A DNA stretch of 64,000 nt from the NCBI GenBank assembly GCA_046593875.1, contig JBKJQQ010000241.1, positions 22,674 through 86,673 on the forward strand, in the 5' to 3' direction. Each line of letters starts with the position of its first letter. Positions within the stretch are counted from its first letter, which is position 1. Under the pieces are notes generated by a model. The model was not told where the DNA came from. It saw only the letters and a program-made list of their open reading frames with translations, and made no database searches. The position numbers and the translations under genes were made by a program. This document shows, one piece after another, positions 1-7,832 of this stretch. This DNA comes from SCTD01 sp046593875 (GTDB lineage Bacteria > Actinomycetota > Actinomycetes > Mycobacteriales > SCTD01).

Positions 1-321
1 CATCGCCACGACCATCCACTCGAGGTAGAGCACCGCGACCAGCCAGCCGGCGACGCGGGGGAGGACGTCCCGGACGGCAGCCGCGGCCGCGAGCAGCGCG
101 GCCGCGACGAGCAGCACCAGGAAGACCTCGACCCACGGTCCGGGCGTCGGCAGGGGCAGCAGCCGGCCGATCCGCAGCGGGACGTACAGCTCGCCCGGCA
201 CCTGGGCGTGCCCGCGCACCCACGTCGTGGTGAGTAGCACGTCGATCGGGACGAACAGGTAGACGAGCACCCTCAGGACCGCCACGCGGGCCAGGGGAGC
301 GGGGGAGAAGAGCCAGGTCAC
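1..321 (-). CDS. HTTM-type integral membrane protein, N-terminal part (runs off the window edge)
   Basis: An open frame of 107 codons begins with GTG at 321 and continues past the left edge. Its GTG overlaps the stop of the upstream gene in the 4-base arrangement GTGA, so the two are translationally coupled. The visible residues begin VTWLFSPAPLARVAVLR, followed by hydrophobic stretches ending in LYLEWMVVAM. This resembles the N-terminus of actinobacterial HTTM-domain (vitamin K-dependent carboxylase-like) membrane proteins. The family call is from memory of the sequence pattern and only the first third or so of the protein is visible, so the function is not assigned. Confidence 0.6.
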   Translation of the reverse strand, partial: MTWLFSPAPLARVAVLRVLVYLFVPIDVLLTTTWVRGHAQVPGELYVPLRIGRLLPLPTPGPWVEVFLVLLVAAALLAAAAAVRDVLPRVAGWLVAVLYLEWMVVAM

Positions 322-749
322 GGTCGCCGCCAGCTCGCCACGACCTGCTCGGTCTGCTCGCCCGTCGGCCGGCTGTCGCGCAGCCGGTAGCGCAGCTCGA
401 CGACCCGGACCTCGGCGTACGGCGGCTCGTCCGGCCGCAGCCGGTCGTGCGCGGCGGCCAGCTGGGCGAGCAGCGCGGGGTCGGCCCGGAAACGCTGCAC
501 CTGTCCCTCGACCTCCGCGCGCTTGAGGCCGGTGGAGCGCTCGTCGACCACCAGGACGCGGCCGTCGGGGGAGACCGCCTCGACGCGGGTGCTCACGACC
601 GCGCCATCCGGGTCGTCGCGGGTGCTGTACATCCGGAACGGGCCGAACGGGAAGTCGTCGTCCTGGCCCACGAACGTGCCCGCCAGCGTGAGCAACGCGA
701 GCAGCAGCGTGACCACCACGCGGGCCCGTCGTCCGGCGGCGCTGAGCAC
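318..749 (-). CDS. small membrane-anchored hypothetical protein paired with the HTTM protein
   Basis: Predicted 143-residue protein with one N-terminal membrane segment (about residues 12-28, rich in Leu/Val/Ala) and a charged outer domain. No family is recognised beyond its coupling to the HTTM-like gene. I prefer the GTG at 749 to the upstream in-frame GTG at 782. A TAGGGT hexamer (757-762 on the minus strand) ends 7 nt before the 749 codon, which is the leaderless geometry seen at many genes here, and no Shine-Dalgarno precedes either codon. Its stop overlaps the next start by 4 nt, so the two are probably one operon and the products may act together in the membrane. Confidence 0.65.
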   Translation of the reverse strand: MLSAAGRRARVVVTLLLALLTLAGTFVGQDDDFPFGPFRMYSTRDDPDGAVVSTRVEAVSPDGRVLVVDERSTGLKRAEVEGQVQRFRADPALLAQLAAAHDRLRPDEPPYAEVRVVELRYRLRDSRPTGEQTEQVVASWRRP

Positions 750-852
750 GACGCTCACCCTAGCGAGGCAGGCGTTGATCACAGGATGTCACTCAAGGTG
801 ACGAAGGGTTGCGTCGAGGAACAGGACAACTGCCCCACGGAGAGGTCCTGCG

Positions 853-1422
853 ATGCGCCTGCGGTCACTGTCTGTTGCCTTACTGGCCGGCGTCGCCCTC
901 GTCCCGGTGAGTGCCTCCGCCGCCCCCGCCTCCGCCGACAGCGCGTCCGTCGCCTCCGGCGCGGCGGGCACCTTCAAGACCTCCGCGGCCCAGCGCGCCA
1001 AGCGCGCGGCGCTGTCCGCGCCGGCGCAGTCGGCCCGGACGGCCGGCCCGACGGTCACGGTGTCGTACGCCTCCCGCGTCCTGACCCTGACCAACGCCGA
1101 GCGCACCCGCCGCGGCCTGCGCGCGCTGTCGTTCTCCAGCTGCGCCGAGGGCTTCGCGGACACCTGGGCCGACCGGCTCGCCGCCGCCGGCAGCCTGTCG
1201 CACCAGGCGCTGTCGCCGATCCTCAGCGCGTGCAGCGCCCGCGGCGTCGGCGAGAACGTCGCCTTCGGCAACGTCAGCCCGGAGCAGCTCGTCGCCATGT
1301 GGATGGGTTCCACCGGCCACCGCGCCAACATCCTCAACCCGTCCTTCACGCACCTCGGCGTCGGCGACGTGACCACGTCGACCGGCCGCGTGTACGGCGT
1401 GCAGGTGTTCCTGACGCTCTAG
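853..1422 (+). CDS. secreted CAP-domain (SCP/PR-1-like) protein
   Basis: A 189-residue protein with a clear Sec signal peptide (MRLRS, a hydrophobic core, then Ala-rich cleavage region near residue 24). An Ala/Ser linker follows, then a CAP domain from about residue 70. Family landmarks visible are LTNAERTRRGL at its start, the helix ending in SLSHQ, GENVAFG and GSTGHRANILNPSFTHLGVG, which includes the H-E-H type cleft residues. CAP proteins are extracellular and their bacterial roles are mostly undefined. GAGAGG lies 8 nt upstream of the ATG. Two Cys residues (SSCAEG and SACSARG) probably form a disulfide outside the cell. It stands alone, divergent from the membrane protein pair. Confidence 0.85.
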   Translation: MRLRSLSVALLAGVALVPVSASAAPASADSASVASGAAGTFKTSAAQRAKRAALSAPAQSARTAGPTVTVSYASRVLTLTNAERTRRGLRALSFSSCAEGFADTWADRLAAAGSLSHQALSPILSACSARGVGENVAFGNVSPEQLVAMWMGSTGHRANILNPSFTHLGVGDVTTSTGRVYGVQVFLTL

Positions 1423-1763
1423 CAGCCCCCTCCGGACCGCGCCCGGCAGGACGAGACTGAGCACCTCGTCCGCCGGGCGCCGTCATGCCCACGCGGCCCG
1501 GTCCGTCCTGTTGATTGACATAGTGTCGATTATCGGCGGCTTCCACCCACGGCCGGAAGCGACACGGCGGCTGTGTCCGTCCTTGGCTGCTGCCGGGGCT
1601 GAGCGGCAACGTACTTCGGCACAACGGAATCGCCAGCGCACTGTCCTGAGGGTTAGACATGCATTACTACCGGCCAGCGCGCAACCAACGGTGCGTCACA
1701 AACGTATGTACAGATAGTGACGTCCCGGACATCCCGGGCGGCCCCCTGACCCAGGAGCCACTG
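1423..1763 (+). promoter_or_regulatory. 341-nt intergenic region with two AT-rich patches upstream of the LPxTG-like gene
   Basis: No coding potential was recognised. Two stretches are unusually AT-rich for this genome. The first, around 1511-1533, contains TTGACA at 1515-1520. The second is around 1695-1720. Either could carry a promoter for the gene starting at 1764, but I see no convincing -10 partner at 16-18 nt spacing for the TTGACA. AGGAG at 1753-1757 is the ribosome-binding site for that gene. Confidence 0.3.
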
Positions 1764-2816
1764 ATGACCGCTGTCCCCGTTCGCAAGATCGTCACCGCTG
1801 GCAGCATCACCCTCGCGTTGGCGCTCGCCGCACCCGTTGCGGCCTTCGCCGACGCGGCCGTTCCCGCGAGTCCTAGTGACAAGAAGGCGTCGGAAGCGGA
1901 ACGGACGCCCACGTCGTCCTCGTCGGCGCAGGCTCGTCCCGCGGGTAACTCGGGTGTGGGTGACGAGGACGCCAACGAGCGCAAGGTGACCCTCTGCCAC
2001 GCGACCGGCAGCCAGAGCAATCCCTACGAGCTCATCACGATCTCCAAGGCTGCCGTGCTGAACGGGCACGCCGACCACCAGGACGTCGAGGACATCATCC
2101 CGAGCTTCACCTACACCGACCGGGACGGAAAGACCCAGACCTTCGCCGCGCAGGGCGACCAGAGGATCCTGACCGCGCAGTGCGCCACGCCGGCTGACAA
2201 CGGCGGCAACGGCGGGAACGGCGGCGACGGCGGGAACGGCGGGAACGGCGGGAACGGCGGCAACAACGGCGGCGGCAACAACGGTGGCGGCAACAACGGC
2301 GGCGGCAACGGCAATCAGGCTCCGGCGAACGGCGGCGGCGTCCAGCAGCCGCAGCAGGCTCCGGCGAACGGCGGCGGCACGCCCGCACAGCCGCAGCAGC
2401 AGCCGGCCACTGTCGGCACGACTCAGCAGCCCGCGCAGGCGCCGGTCACCGGCGGCGGTGCCACGACGGCGGTGCAGCCCGTGATCGCGCCGGCGTCAAC
2501 GCCCGTCGTCATCTCGGGCATGACGAACGCACCGGCAGCCGCTGCGCCGACGCCCGTCGCGGGCGCACCGGTGAGCGCGCCGGCGGTCGCCGGCCAGGGC
2601 GTCGCCAGCACTGTGGTTGAAGCGGCCCCGGCCGGGTCGGGCGGCGGGCTCGTCACGGCGGCAGCGCGCGGTGCGGTCGGCCCCGCCGCCCTGCCCTTCA
2701 CCGGCAGTAGCGACCTGAGCGTCCTGCTCGCCCTGGGCCTGGGTGTCCTCGGCGTGGGCGCGCTGGCCAACCGCGTCGGCGCCCGCGAGCAGCGGGCGGC
2801 GCACGCCGCTCGCTGA
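1764..2816 (+). CDS. LPxTG-like cell-wall-anchored protein with Gly/Asn- and Pro/Gln-rich stalk
   Basis: The 350-residue product starts with a signal peptide (MTAVPVRKIVTAG, then a hydrophobic core ending AAFADA). I chose ATG 1764 over an in-frame ATG at 1659 because AGGAG sits 6 nt upstream and the signal peptide begins there. A compact domain follows, with the pattern CHATG-NPYELI-NGHADH-DIIPSF, a recurrent motif in actinobacterial surface proteins of unknown role. Next come a Gly/Asn-rich repeat, a Pro/Gln/Ala-rich linker, and a C-terminal sorting signal: LPFTG, a hydrophobic helix and an Arg-rich tail. A sortase should therefore link it to peptidoglycan. A strong terminator candidate follows immediately. 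Confidence 0.8.
   Translation: MTAVPVRKIVTAGSITLALALAAPVAAFADAAVPASPSDKKASEAERTPTSSSSAQARPAGNSGVGDEDANERKVTLCHATGSQSNPYELITISKAAVLNGHADHQDVEDIIPSFTYTDRDGKTQTFAAQGDQRILTAQCATPADNGGNGGNGGDGGNGGNGGNGGNNGGGNNGGGNNGGGNGNQAPANGGGVQQPQQAPANGGGTPAQPQQQPATVGTTQQPAQAPVTGGGATTAVQPVIAPASTPVVISGMTNAPAAAAPTPVAGAPVSAPAVAGQGVASTVVEAAPAGSGGGLVTAAARGAVGPAALPFTGSSDLSVLLALGLGVLGVGALANRVGAREQRAAHAAR
2203..2318 (+). repeat. in-frame Gly/Asn-coding tandem repeat
   Basis: Units of GGCGGGAAC and GGCGGCAAC, with AACGGCGGC variants, repeat imperfectly in frame and encode (Gly-Gly-Asn)n and (Gly-Gly-Gly-Asn-Asn)n. They form the flexible stalk of the wall-anchored protein. Such a tract could change length by slippage. 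Confidence 0.85.
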
Positions 2817-2829
2817 TCTGCGCGCCCAG

Positions 2830-2864
2830 AAGGCCGGTCACTGCTCGTCGCGGTGACCGGCCTT
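2830..2864 (+). terminator. strong stem-loop after the LPxTG-like gene
   Basis: A perfect 12-bp stem (2830-2841 paired with 2853-2864, AAGGCCGGTCAC against its complement) encloses an 11-nt loop, starting 14 nt after the stop codon. It has no T-tract, as is common for actinomycete terminators. Confidence 0.75.
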
Positions 2865-2922
2865 CGGCGAATCAGGGCGCCTCTTCGATCAAGCGGCGCC
2901 CCCGGAGGGTCGACGTAGGAGG

Positions 2923-3750
2923 ATGCGCACGCCCCCTCTCCTGCTCGCCCTGGTCACCGTGTCCTGCGTCGTCTCCGCTCCGGCGCACGCCGCGATGACC
3001 ACACCGAAGTTCTCCCAGCCGGTCGAACGTCTCGCCGCCTACGACCCGCAGAGCACCTGCAGCCCGACCGCCAAGCCGGGCACCAGTCGCTTCGCGGCCG
3101 CCGTCGTCCGGTCCTACGCGGGCACCGGGACATACGGCATCGTCCGCGCCTGCCACCTCGGGGGACGCAGCGAGCACAAGGAGGGACGCGCCTGGGACTG
3201 GCGGGTCGACGCGGCGGACCCGAAGCAGCGGGCTCAGGCGCACGACTTACTGCGCTGGCTGTTCGCCAGCGACGCGCTGGGCAACCGCGCGGCCAACGCC
3301 CGGCGGGTCGGCCTCATGTACCTGATCCACGACCGCAAGATCTGGTCGGCGTACGGCGCCGGGACCGGGTGGCGCCCCTACACGGGACCCAACCCGCACA
3401 CCGACCACATGCACATGTCGTTCAGCCGGGCCGGCGCGAAGGCCCAGACGTCGTGGCACACCGCCGTCGGGTCCGGCGCTGTCACCGGCACTCCCCGAGT
3501 TCTGCCCGTGCCGACCCGCACCGCGCCGCTCCCGGCGCCCAAGCGCAACCCCACCCCGGCCCGGCCCGACCGGCTGCCCAGCGCGGACCGCGATGCCGAG
3601 GGCGGCTGGCGGCCGGCCGACCACCACGGGCGCGAGGAGAGCCGTGGGGACGGCAAGCGCACCAGGGCGCAGCGCGACGCCCAGGACCGCCGCGACGAGC
3701 AAACTGACCCTCGTGACGTCGGCCGTGAGGGCCGCCGTCGAGGCTGGTAG
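2923..3750 (+). CDS. secreted M15/VanY-like (ARB_07466 C-terminal type) peptidase-like protein
   Basis: 275 residues: signal peptide (MRTPPLLLALVTVSC, cleavage near APAHA), a globular domain of about 170 residues, and a long basic, Pro/Arg-rich low-complexity tail. The domain contains SEHKEGRAWDWRV and, further on, PHTDHMHMSFS. These fit the His/Asp and His-x-His zinc ligands of the D,D-peptidase-like fold seen in actinobacterial extracellular ARB_07466-type proteins. A role in peptidoglycan trimming is inferred. AGGAGG directly abuts the ATG with no spacer, while a second purine-rich GGAGGG lies 13 nt upstream, so the ribosome-binding arrangement is unusual. It converges on fprA with 12 nt between the stop codons. 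Confidence 0.7.
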   Translation: MRTPPLLLALVTVSCVVSAPAHAAMTTPKFSQPVERLAAYDPQSTCSPTAKPGTSRFAAAVVRSYAGTGTYGIVRACHLGGRSEHKEGRAWDWRVDAADPKQRAQAHDLLRWLFASDALGNRAANARRVGLMYLIHDRKIWSAYGAGTGWRPYTGPNPHTDHMHMSFSRAGAKAQTSWHTAVGSGAVTGTPRVLPVPTRTAPLPAPKRNPTPARPDRLPSADRDAEGGWRPADHHGREESRGDGKRTRAQRDAQDRRDEQTDPRDVGREGRRRGW

Positions 3751-3762
3751 GCGTCTCTTCGG

Positions 3763-5235
3763 CTAGGAGTCGACCTGCGCCGCCGCGTCGAGAGCGTCGT
3801 CCAGGCGTCGCTCTCCGCCCGGCTCGCCGTCCTCGACCGCCTGCACCGCACGGGAGACCTCGATCATCGTCTCGCGGTCGACGACCTTGACCCGCTCGCG
3901 CGGCGTGTCGCCGACGGGGCCGTACGCCTCGCCGAGGGCGAGCTCGTGGGCGTCCAGGAGCTGCCAGCCGTCCCACGTCGTGTAGGCGATGCCTTGGGCG
4001 TGCAGGAACTCGGTGACCGCCTCCACCGACGGCTCGGCCGCCTCGGGCATCGTGTCGAGATCGTCGAGCATCGAGCCGATGGTCTCGATCGCGTCGCCCT
4101 TGGTGTGCCCGATCAGGCCGACCGGGCCGCGCTTGACCCAGCCGTTGACGTAGACGCCCGGCAGCGGCGCGCCGTCCAGACCCAGCACGCGGCCGCGCGC
4201 GTGCGGCACGACGTGGTTGCTGGCATCCCAGGGCAGGCCGGGCAGCTCGCTGGAGCGGTAGCCGACGCAGCGGTAGACCGCCTGCACGGGCCAGTCGTGG
4301 AACTCCCCCGTACCGCGAACGTTGCCGTCGCCGGTCAGCTCGGTGCGCTCGGTCCGGAACGACTCGACGCGCCCATCGCCGGTGACCTCGACCGGCGACT
4401 CGAAGAAGTGCAGCCAGAGCTTGCGCGGGCGGTCGCCCAGGCCCTTGTCGGCGGTGCGCATCGCGTACTTCTCGAGCTCGCGCACCACCAGCTTGGTCTG
4501 GTTGTCGGAGTTGATCGCGGCGACCGAGCCGTCGTCGTACTCGATGTCCTCGGGGTTGACCAGGACCTCGACGTTGGGCGAGTGGTCGAGCTCGCGCAGC
4601 TCTAGCGGCGTGAACTTCGCCTGGGCCGGCCCGCGCCGGGCGAAGACGTGGACCTCCTTCACCGGCGAGGCCTTGAGCCCCCGGTAGACGTTGTCCGGGA
4701 TCTCGGTCACCAGCAGCTCGTCGGCCGTCTTGGACAGCATCCGGGCGACGTCCAGGCCGACGTTGCCGGCGCCGACGACGGCGATCGACCCGGCGTCCAG
4801 CGGCCACTCGCGCGGCACGTCCGGGTGGCCGTCGAACCAGGACACGAAGTCGGCGCCGCCGTAGCTGCCCGGCAGGTCGATCCCGGGGATGTCGAGGTCG
4901 CGGTCCTTCTCGGCGCCGGTCGTGAACACGACCGCGTCGTAGTAGCGGCGCAGGTCCTCGAGCTTGACGTCGACGCCGTACTCCACATTGCCCAGCAGCC
5001 GGATCTGCGGCTTGGACAGCACCTGGTGCAGCGCCTTGACGATGCCCTTGATGCGCGGGTGGTCCGGCGCGACGCCGTAGCGGATCAGGCCGAAGGGCGC
5101 GGGCTGGCGCTCGTACAGGTCGATCGAGACCGGGGTGTCGGACTTCATCAGCACGTCGGCGGCGTAGATGCCGGCGGGGCCGGCGCCCACGATCGCCACC
5201 CGCAGCGGGCGGTCCTGCGTCCCTGGGCGCGCCAC
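3763..5235 (-). CDS. fprA: FprA-type ferredoxin/adrenodoxin-like NADP+ reductase
   Basis: The 490-residue flavoprotein transfers electrons from NADPH to ferredoxins that feed P450s and other redox enzymes in the cytosol. The FAD-binding motif GAGPAG is at residues 17-22, followed by ERQPAPFGLIRYGVAPDHP, typical of adrenodoxin-reductase-like proteins. A second dinucleotide motif, VVGAGNVGLDVARML, binds NADP near residue 170, and CVGYRS plus GWVKRGPVGLIGHTKGDA occur later. GTG 5235 is chosen because GAGGAG precedes it at proper spacing and the FAD fold begins 12 residues later; longer in-frame extensions do not resemble the family. It is slightly longer than mycobacterial FprA (about 456 residues) owing to an acidic C-terminal tail. 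Confidence 0.9.
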   Translation of the reverse strand: MARPGTQDRPLRVAIVGAGPAGIYAADVLMKSDTPVSIDLYERQPAPFGLIRYGVAPDHPRIKGIVKALHQVLSKPQIRLLGNVEYGVDVKLEDLRRYYDAVVFTTGAEKDRDLDIPGIDLPGSYGGADFVSWFDGHPDVPREWPLDAGSIAVVGAGNVGLDVARMLSKTADELLVTEIPDNVYRGLKASPVKEVHVFARRGPAQAKFTPLELRELDHSPNVEVLVNPEDIEYDDGSVAAINSDNQTKLVVRELEKYAMRTADKGLGDRPRKLWLHFFESPVEVTGDGRVESFRTERTELTGDGNVRGTGEFHDWPVQAVYRCVGYRSSELPGLPWDASNHVVPHARGRVLGLDGAPLPGVYVNGWVKRGPVGLIGHTKGDAIETIGSMLDDLDTMPEAAEPSVEAVTEFLHAQGIAYTTWDGWQLLDAHELALGEAYGPVGDTPRERVKVVDRETMIEVSRAVQAVEDGEPGGERRLDDALDAAAQVDS

Positions 5236-5249
5236 GGGGTCTCCTCGAC

Positions 5250-5289
5250 GTCGACGGTCTGGATCGATCCTCCCATTGTCACCGTCGAC
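5250..5289. other. inverted repeat between gdt1 and fprA
   Basis: GTCGACGGT at 5250-5258 is repeated inverted as ACCGTCGAC at 5281-5289 with a 22-nt spacer. It lies in the 92-nt gap between the GDT1 gene and fprA. It could be a weak terminator or an operator; nothing in the sequence decides between them. Confidence 0.3.
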
Positions 5290-5327
5290 AAGCAGACTTC
5301 GCGCCGGCCGGAGGTGACCTGCACCAC

Positions 5328-5882
5328 CTAGAGCAGACCCGCCAGCAGCACCAGGCCGAGGACGGCGAACAGCCCAGCGGTGCCCAGGCGCACAGCCCGG
5401 ACCGGCAGGCGCCGGAACAGCGCCATGCCCAGCACGATGGCCAGCGCGTCGGCCAGCACGAAGCCCACTGTGCCGCCCAGCCACGTCCACAGTGGCGCCT
5501 CGCGGGTGGCCAGTGCCGCGGTCGCCAGCATCGTCTTGTCGCCCAGCTCGGCGACGAACAGCGCCCCGAAGCTCAGCAGCACGGTCGAGCCCGCGCGGGC
5601 AGGGGTCAGCGGTCCGGCGTCGTCACTGCGGCGCAGGACGAGCGCGGCGGCCACCAGGAAGCTCAGTGCCGCGACGACCGTGACGGTGCGCAGGGGGACG
5701 GCGGAGGCCAGTGCGGCGCCGAGGCCGGCCGACAGGCCCTGCAGCAGCAGTGCGGCCAGGCTGACTCCCGCGAGGACCTGCAGCGCCGGCCGCCGGGCCG
5801 CGAGGGTCATCGCCAGCAGCTGGCTCTTATCGCCGAGCTCGGCGAGGAACACCACGCCGAGGGCGAGCAAGAAGGCGTACAA
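5328..5882 (-). CDS. GDT1/UPF0016 (TMEM165-type) manganese/calcium exporter
   Basis: An integral membrane protein of about 184 residues with two copies of the family signature E-x-G-D-(K/R)-(S/T): AELGDKSQ near the N-terminus and AELGDKT in the second half, each in a hydrophobic three-helix repeat. Family members export Mn2+ or Ca2+ from the cytosol. The start is assigned to TTG 5882, because GGAG sits 4 nt upstream and the first helix (YAFLLALGVVFLAELG) begins at once. A longer frame from ATG 6029 would begin inside the riboswitch described below and encode an Arg/Pro-rich non-family leader. Manganese is the likely substrate given the riboswitch. Confidence 0.85.
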   Translation of the reverse strand: MYAFLLALGVVFLAELGDKSQLLAMTLAARRPALQVLAGVSLAALLLQGLSAGLGAALASAVPLRTVTVVAALSFLVAAALVLRRSDDAGPLTPARAGSTVLLSFGALFVAELGDKTMLATAALATREAPLWTWLGGTVGFVLADALAIVLGMALFRRLPVRAVRLGTAGLFAVLGLVLLAGLL

Positions 5883-5889
5883 CGCGTCT

Positions 5890-5907
5890 CCGTCCCGGCC
5901 GGGACGG
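5890..5907 (-). promoter_or_regulatory. hairpin next to the GDT1 ribosome-binding site (probable expression platform)
   Basis: CCGTCCCGGCCGGGACGG is a perfect 18-nt palindrome whose 3' end runs directly into the GGAG preceding the TTG start. Folding it would partly occlude the Shine-Dalgarno, a plausible OFF state for the upstream riboswitch. The mechanism is inferred. Confidence 0.45.
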
Positions 5908-5944
5908 CTGCGGGGGGACGCCTCCGGCCCGGCAGTCGTCTGCC

Positions 5945-6060
5945 GTGGGCCGAAGGTCTCGCCCGCCCACCTCGAGAGGTGGACCCGGCTGACCGGGCTT
6001 GCCCGAGGGCGCGCCAGCATGTCGACCAACCGGTGAGGGGGCTACTCCCCTTCGTTCGTA
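5945..6060 (-). promoter_or_regulatory. yybP-ykoY manganese riboswitch
   Basis: Read on the minus strand, the leader contains the conserved GGGGAGTAGC (6050-6041), the GTCGACATGC segment (6027-6018) and the 3' GGGCGAGACCTTCGGCC block (about 5964-5948). These are the hallmark loops of the yybP-ykoY class. The closing stem pairs perfectly: CGAAGG (6054-6049) with CCTTCG (5956-5951). This class senses Mn2+ and commonly precedes UPF0016/GDT1 and MntP exporters, matching the gene just downstream. A TAGACT hexamer (6074-6069) lies at the right distance to be the -10 element of its promoter, just downstream of the NlpC/P60 stop codon. Confidence 0.87.
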
Positions 6061-6078
6061 CGAGGAGCAGTCTAGCGG

Positions 6079-7185
6079 TCAGCCGAGCCGGACGAGGCGG
6101 ACCGACGGGGCGTCGTACACGCGGCGGACCACGACGCGGCCCAGGGTGGCCGAGGCGTCGACCATGTAGCCGTGCCCGAGGTAGACGCCCAGGTGCGGCT
6201 GGTCCGGGCGGTCGTAGACGACCAGGTCGCCGACGCGGGCATCGGCCAGCGCGACCGGCTTCGCCTTGGCCAGCAGGGCTTTCCGGTCGCTGGGGAGCGC
6301 CCCTCCCCCGGCGTGCTTCCACGCGGCGGTGACCAGCGAGACGTCGTTCCAGGCGGTGGGTCCGACGGGGCGGCCCGCGACGGACTTGGCGTTGGCGGCG
6401 GACTTGAGGGCGAGGGTGCTGGAGGGGGCCTTCTGGACGCCGGGCAGGCCGGCGAGCGGGGCGAGGGCGGGCTTGGCGGCGGGCTTGGCGACAGCGGTCG
6501 GCTTGGCGATCGGCTTGGCGACCGGCTTGGCCACCGGCTTGGCGATCGGCTTGGCCACCGGCTTGACGACCGGCTCGGTGCTCGTCGTCGTCCCGCTGAT
6601 CGACCGGGGCGCGGCGGCAGCGGCCGGTGAGTCGGCCACCGGTGCTGAGGGCAGCGGCGCAGGCAGCGGGGGCGGCGTCCACGGCGTGACGGCGGGCATC
6701 CCCGGCCGGGGTACCCGTCCGTACCGCACCACGCCGGTCGACCAGATCCGCCGCTCGACGACGGTGGACTTGGACCGCCCGGCGTCGAGCATGTAGCCGC
6801 CGCCGGACACGATCCCGACGTGCGTGACGGGGTGGCCGAAGAAGACCAGGTCACCGCGCAGCGCCTGCTCCTGCGGGATCGGCACCACCCAGGCCTGCTG
6901 GTCGCGGGAGACGCGTGGCATGTCCTCGGCGCCGCCGACCGTCCGCCACAGCGAGGTGAATCCCGAGCAGTCCCAGCCGTCCGGGCCGTTCCCGCCCCAG
7001 ACGTAGGGGTCGCCGAGCTGGTTGCGGGCGACGTGCAGCACGTCCGCGGCGGCCTGGTCCGGTGCGCCGTCCAGCGGCGAGGCGGCCCCGCTCTTGGCGA
7101 AGGTGGTGCCGCCGGCGAGGGCCAGGCAGGCCAGGACGAGACCGACAGCGCGCAGACGCAGTCCGGATGTGCGGACGTGCGACAC
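6079..7185 (-). CDS. secreted two-domain NlpC/P60 cell-wall hydrolase
   Basis: The 368-residue protein starts at GTG 7185 behind AGGAGG and has a signal peptide (VSHVRTSGLRLRAVGL, ending near TTFA). The first NlpC/P60 domain shows the catalytic Cys in WDCSGFTSL and the His in THVGIVSG, with GDLVFFG between them. A linker of repeated KPVA/KPIA units then leads to a second NlpC-like domain with GDLVVYD and HLGVYLGHGY. There the segment equivalent to the Cys reads AWNDVSLV, so the nucleophile appears lost. The first domain should cleave peptide stems in peptidoglycan; the second is probably non-catalytic. It lies upstream of the GDT1 riboswitch in the same direction. Confidence 0.83.
   Translation of the reverse strand: MSHVRTSGLRLRAVGLVLACLALAGGTTFAKSGAASPLDGAPDQAAADVLHVARNQLGDPYVWGGNGPDGWDCSGFTSLWRTVGGAEDMPRVSRDQQAWVVPIPQEQALRGDLVFFGHPVTHVGIVSGGGYMLDAGRSKSTVVERRIWSTGVVRYGRVPRPGMPAVTPWTPPPLPAPLPSAPVADSPAAAAAPRSISGTTTSTEPVVKPVAKPIAKPVAKPVAKPIAKPTAVAKPAAKPALAPLAGLPGVQKAPSSTLALKSAANAKSVAGRPVGPTAWNDVSLVTAAWKHAGGGALPSDRKALLAKAKPVALADARVGDLVVYDRPDQPHLGVYLGHGYMVDASATLGRVVVRRVYDAPSVRLVRLG
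6474..6573 (-). repeat. in-frame Lys-Pro-Val/Ile-Ala linker repeat
   Basis: 12-nt units coding for AKPV, AKPI or AKPA repeat about eight times and separate the two NlpC/P60 domains. Basic Pro-rich linkers like this usually span or associate with the cell wall. Confidence 0.8.
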
Positions 7186-7267
7186 GGCGCGCCTCCTGGT
7201 GTTCGAGTGACTGATGTTGTACCGGTCCTCGGCGCGCTTGGGGGGCTGCCTGAGCAATCAGGACGAA

Positions 7268-7708
7268 CTACACGGTTGTGACCTGCTCCTGCAGCGCCCG
7301 CACGCCGAGGGCGGTCGCCCCGGCGGCGACGACCACCAGCCCGAGGCCGGCCCCCTTGCTGACCCGGCCCTTGAGCAGGGCGCCGGTCACGGCGAGGGCG
7401 TCCACGCCGTCGGACAGCACCCCGCCGGCCAGCCACAGCCGGGAGGCTGCGCGGTCGGGGCTGCGCAGCGCGGCGAAGGTCCCCAGACCGAGCGCGATCT
7501 CCCGGGCGCCGAGCATCTGCACGGCCCAGCCCATCTTGGTGGCGCTCGCCGAGTCGACGCCGAGCGCCTGCGGGACCGCACGCGGCCGGACGACCATCAC
7601 CGTGCCGATGCCCGCGCGGCCCAGCGCGAGCTGCGTCGGCGTCGCCCGGTCGAGCACCGCCTGCAGTGCCGACCGGCGAGCGATCTGGGGGCGGGTGCGC
7701 AGCAGCAT
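7268..7708 (-). CDS. small integral membrane protein of unknown function
   Basis: 146 residues starting at ATG 7708, with GGAG 5 nt upstream. An Arg-rich N-terminus (MLLRTRPQIARRSALQ) is followed by several hydrophobic stretches (GRAGIGTVMVVRP, a segment around REIALGLGTFAAL, SDGVDALAVTGALL and GLGLVVVAAGATALGV), which suggests three or four membrane helices. No enzymatic motif is visible and I do not recognise a named family with confidence. It lies divergent from rbpA, with 124 nt between the two start codons. Confidence 0.6.
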   Translation of the reverse strand: MLLRTRPQIARRSALQAVLDRATPTQLALGRAGIGTVMVVRPRAVPQALGVDSASATKMGWAVQMLGAREIALGLGTFAALRSPDRAASRLWLAGGVLSDGVDALAVTGALLKGRVSKGAGLGLVVVAAGATALGVRALQEQVTTV

Positions 7709-7832
7709 GCGGGCTCCAGGGGGTGCGGGGGCGACGCCGAACGGCGCCGCAGGTGTCCGCGGCGCTGTGCCGGGAATCCTCCAGGCTGTCTGCACGTTGT
7801 CACGGCAGACGTCCTGACCCTGGAGGCACCCC

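Noticed and set aside
447..1460. A 337-codon plus-strand open frame across the first two genes and the CAP gene
   Set aside because: It overlaps three better-supported genes, has an Arg/Pro-rich translation and no recognisable domain.
2203..2318. Short regular repeats that might be a CRISPR-like array or satellite
   Set aside because: The repeat is in frame, has 9-nt units with no spacers, and encodes a Gly/Asn stalk in a wall-anchored protein.
5250..5289. Inverted repeat considered as the gdt1 terminator
   Set aside because: The 9-bp arms are separated by 22 nt and no T-rich tract follows, so it is listed only as an inverted repeat of unknown role.
5883..6029. N-terminal extension of the GDT1 protein from ATG 6029
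   Set aside because: The ATG lies inside the conserved riboswitch segment GTCGACATGC, and the added residues are Arg/Pro-rich and unlike the family.
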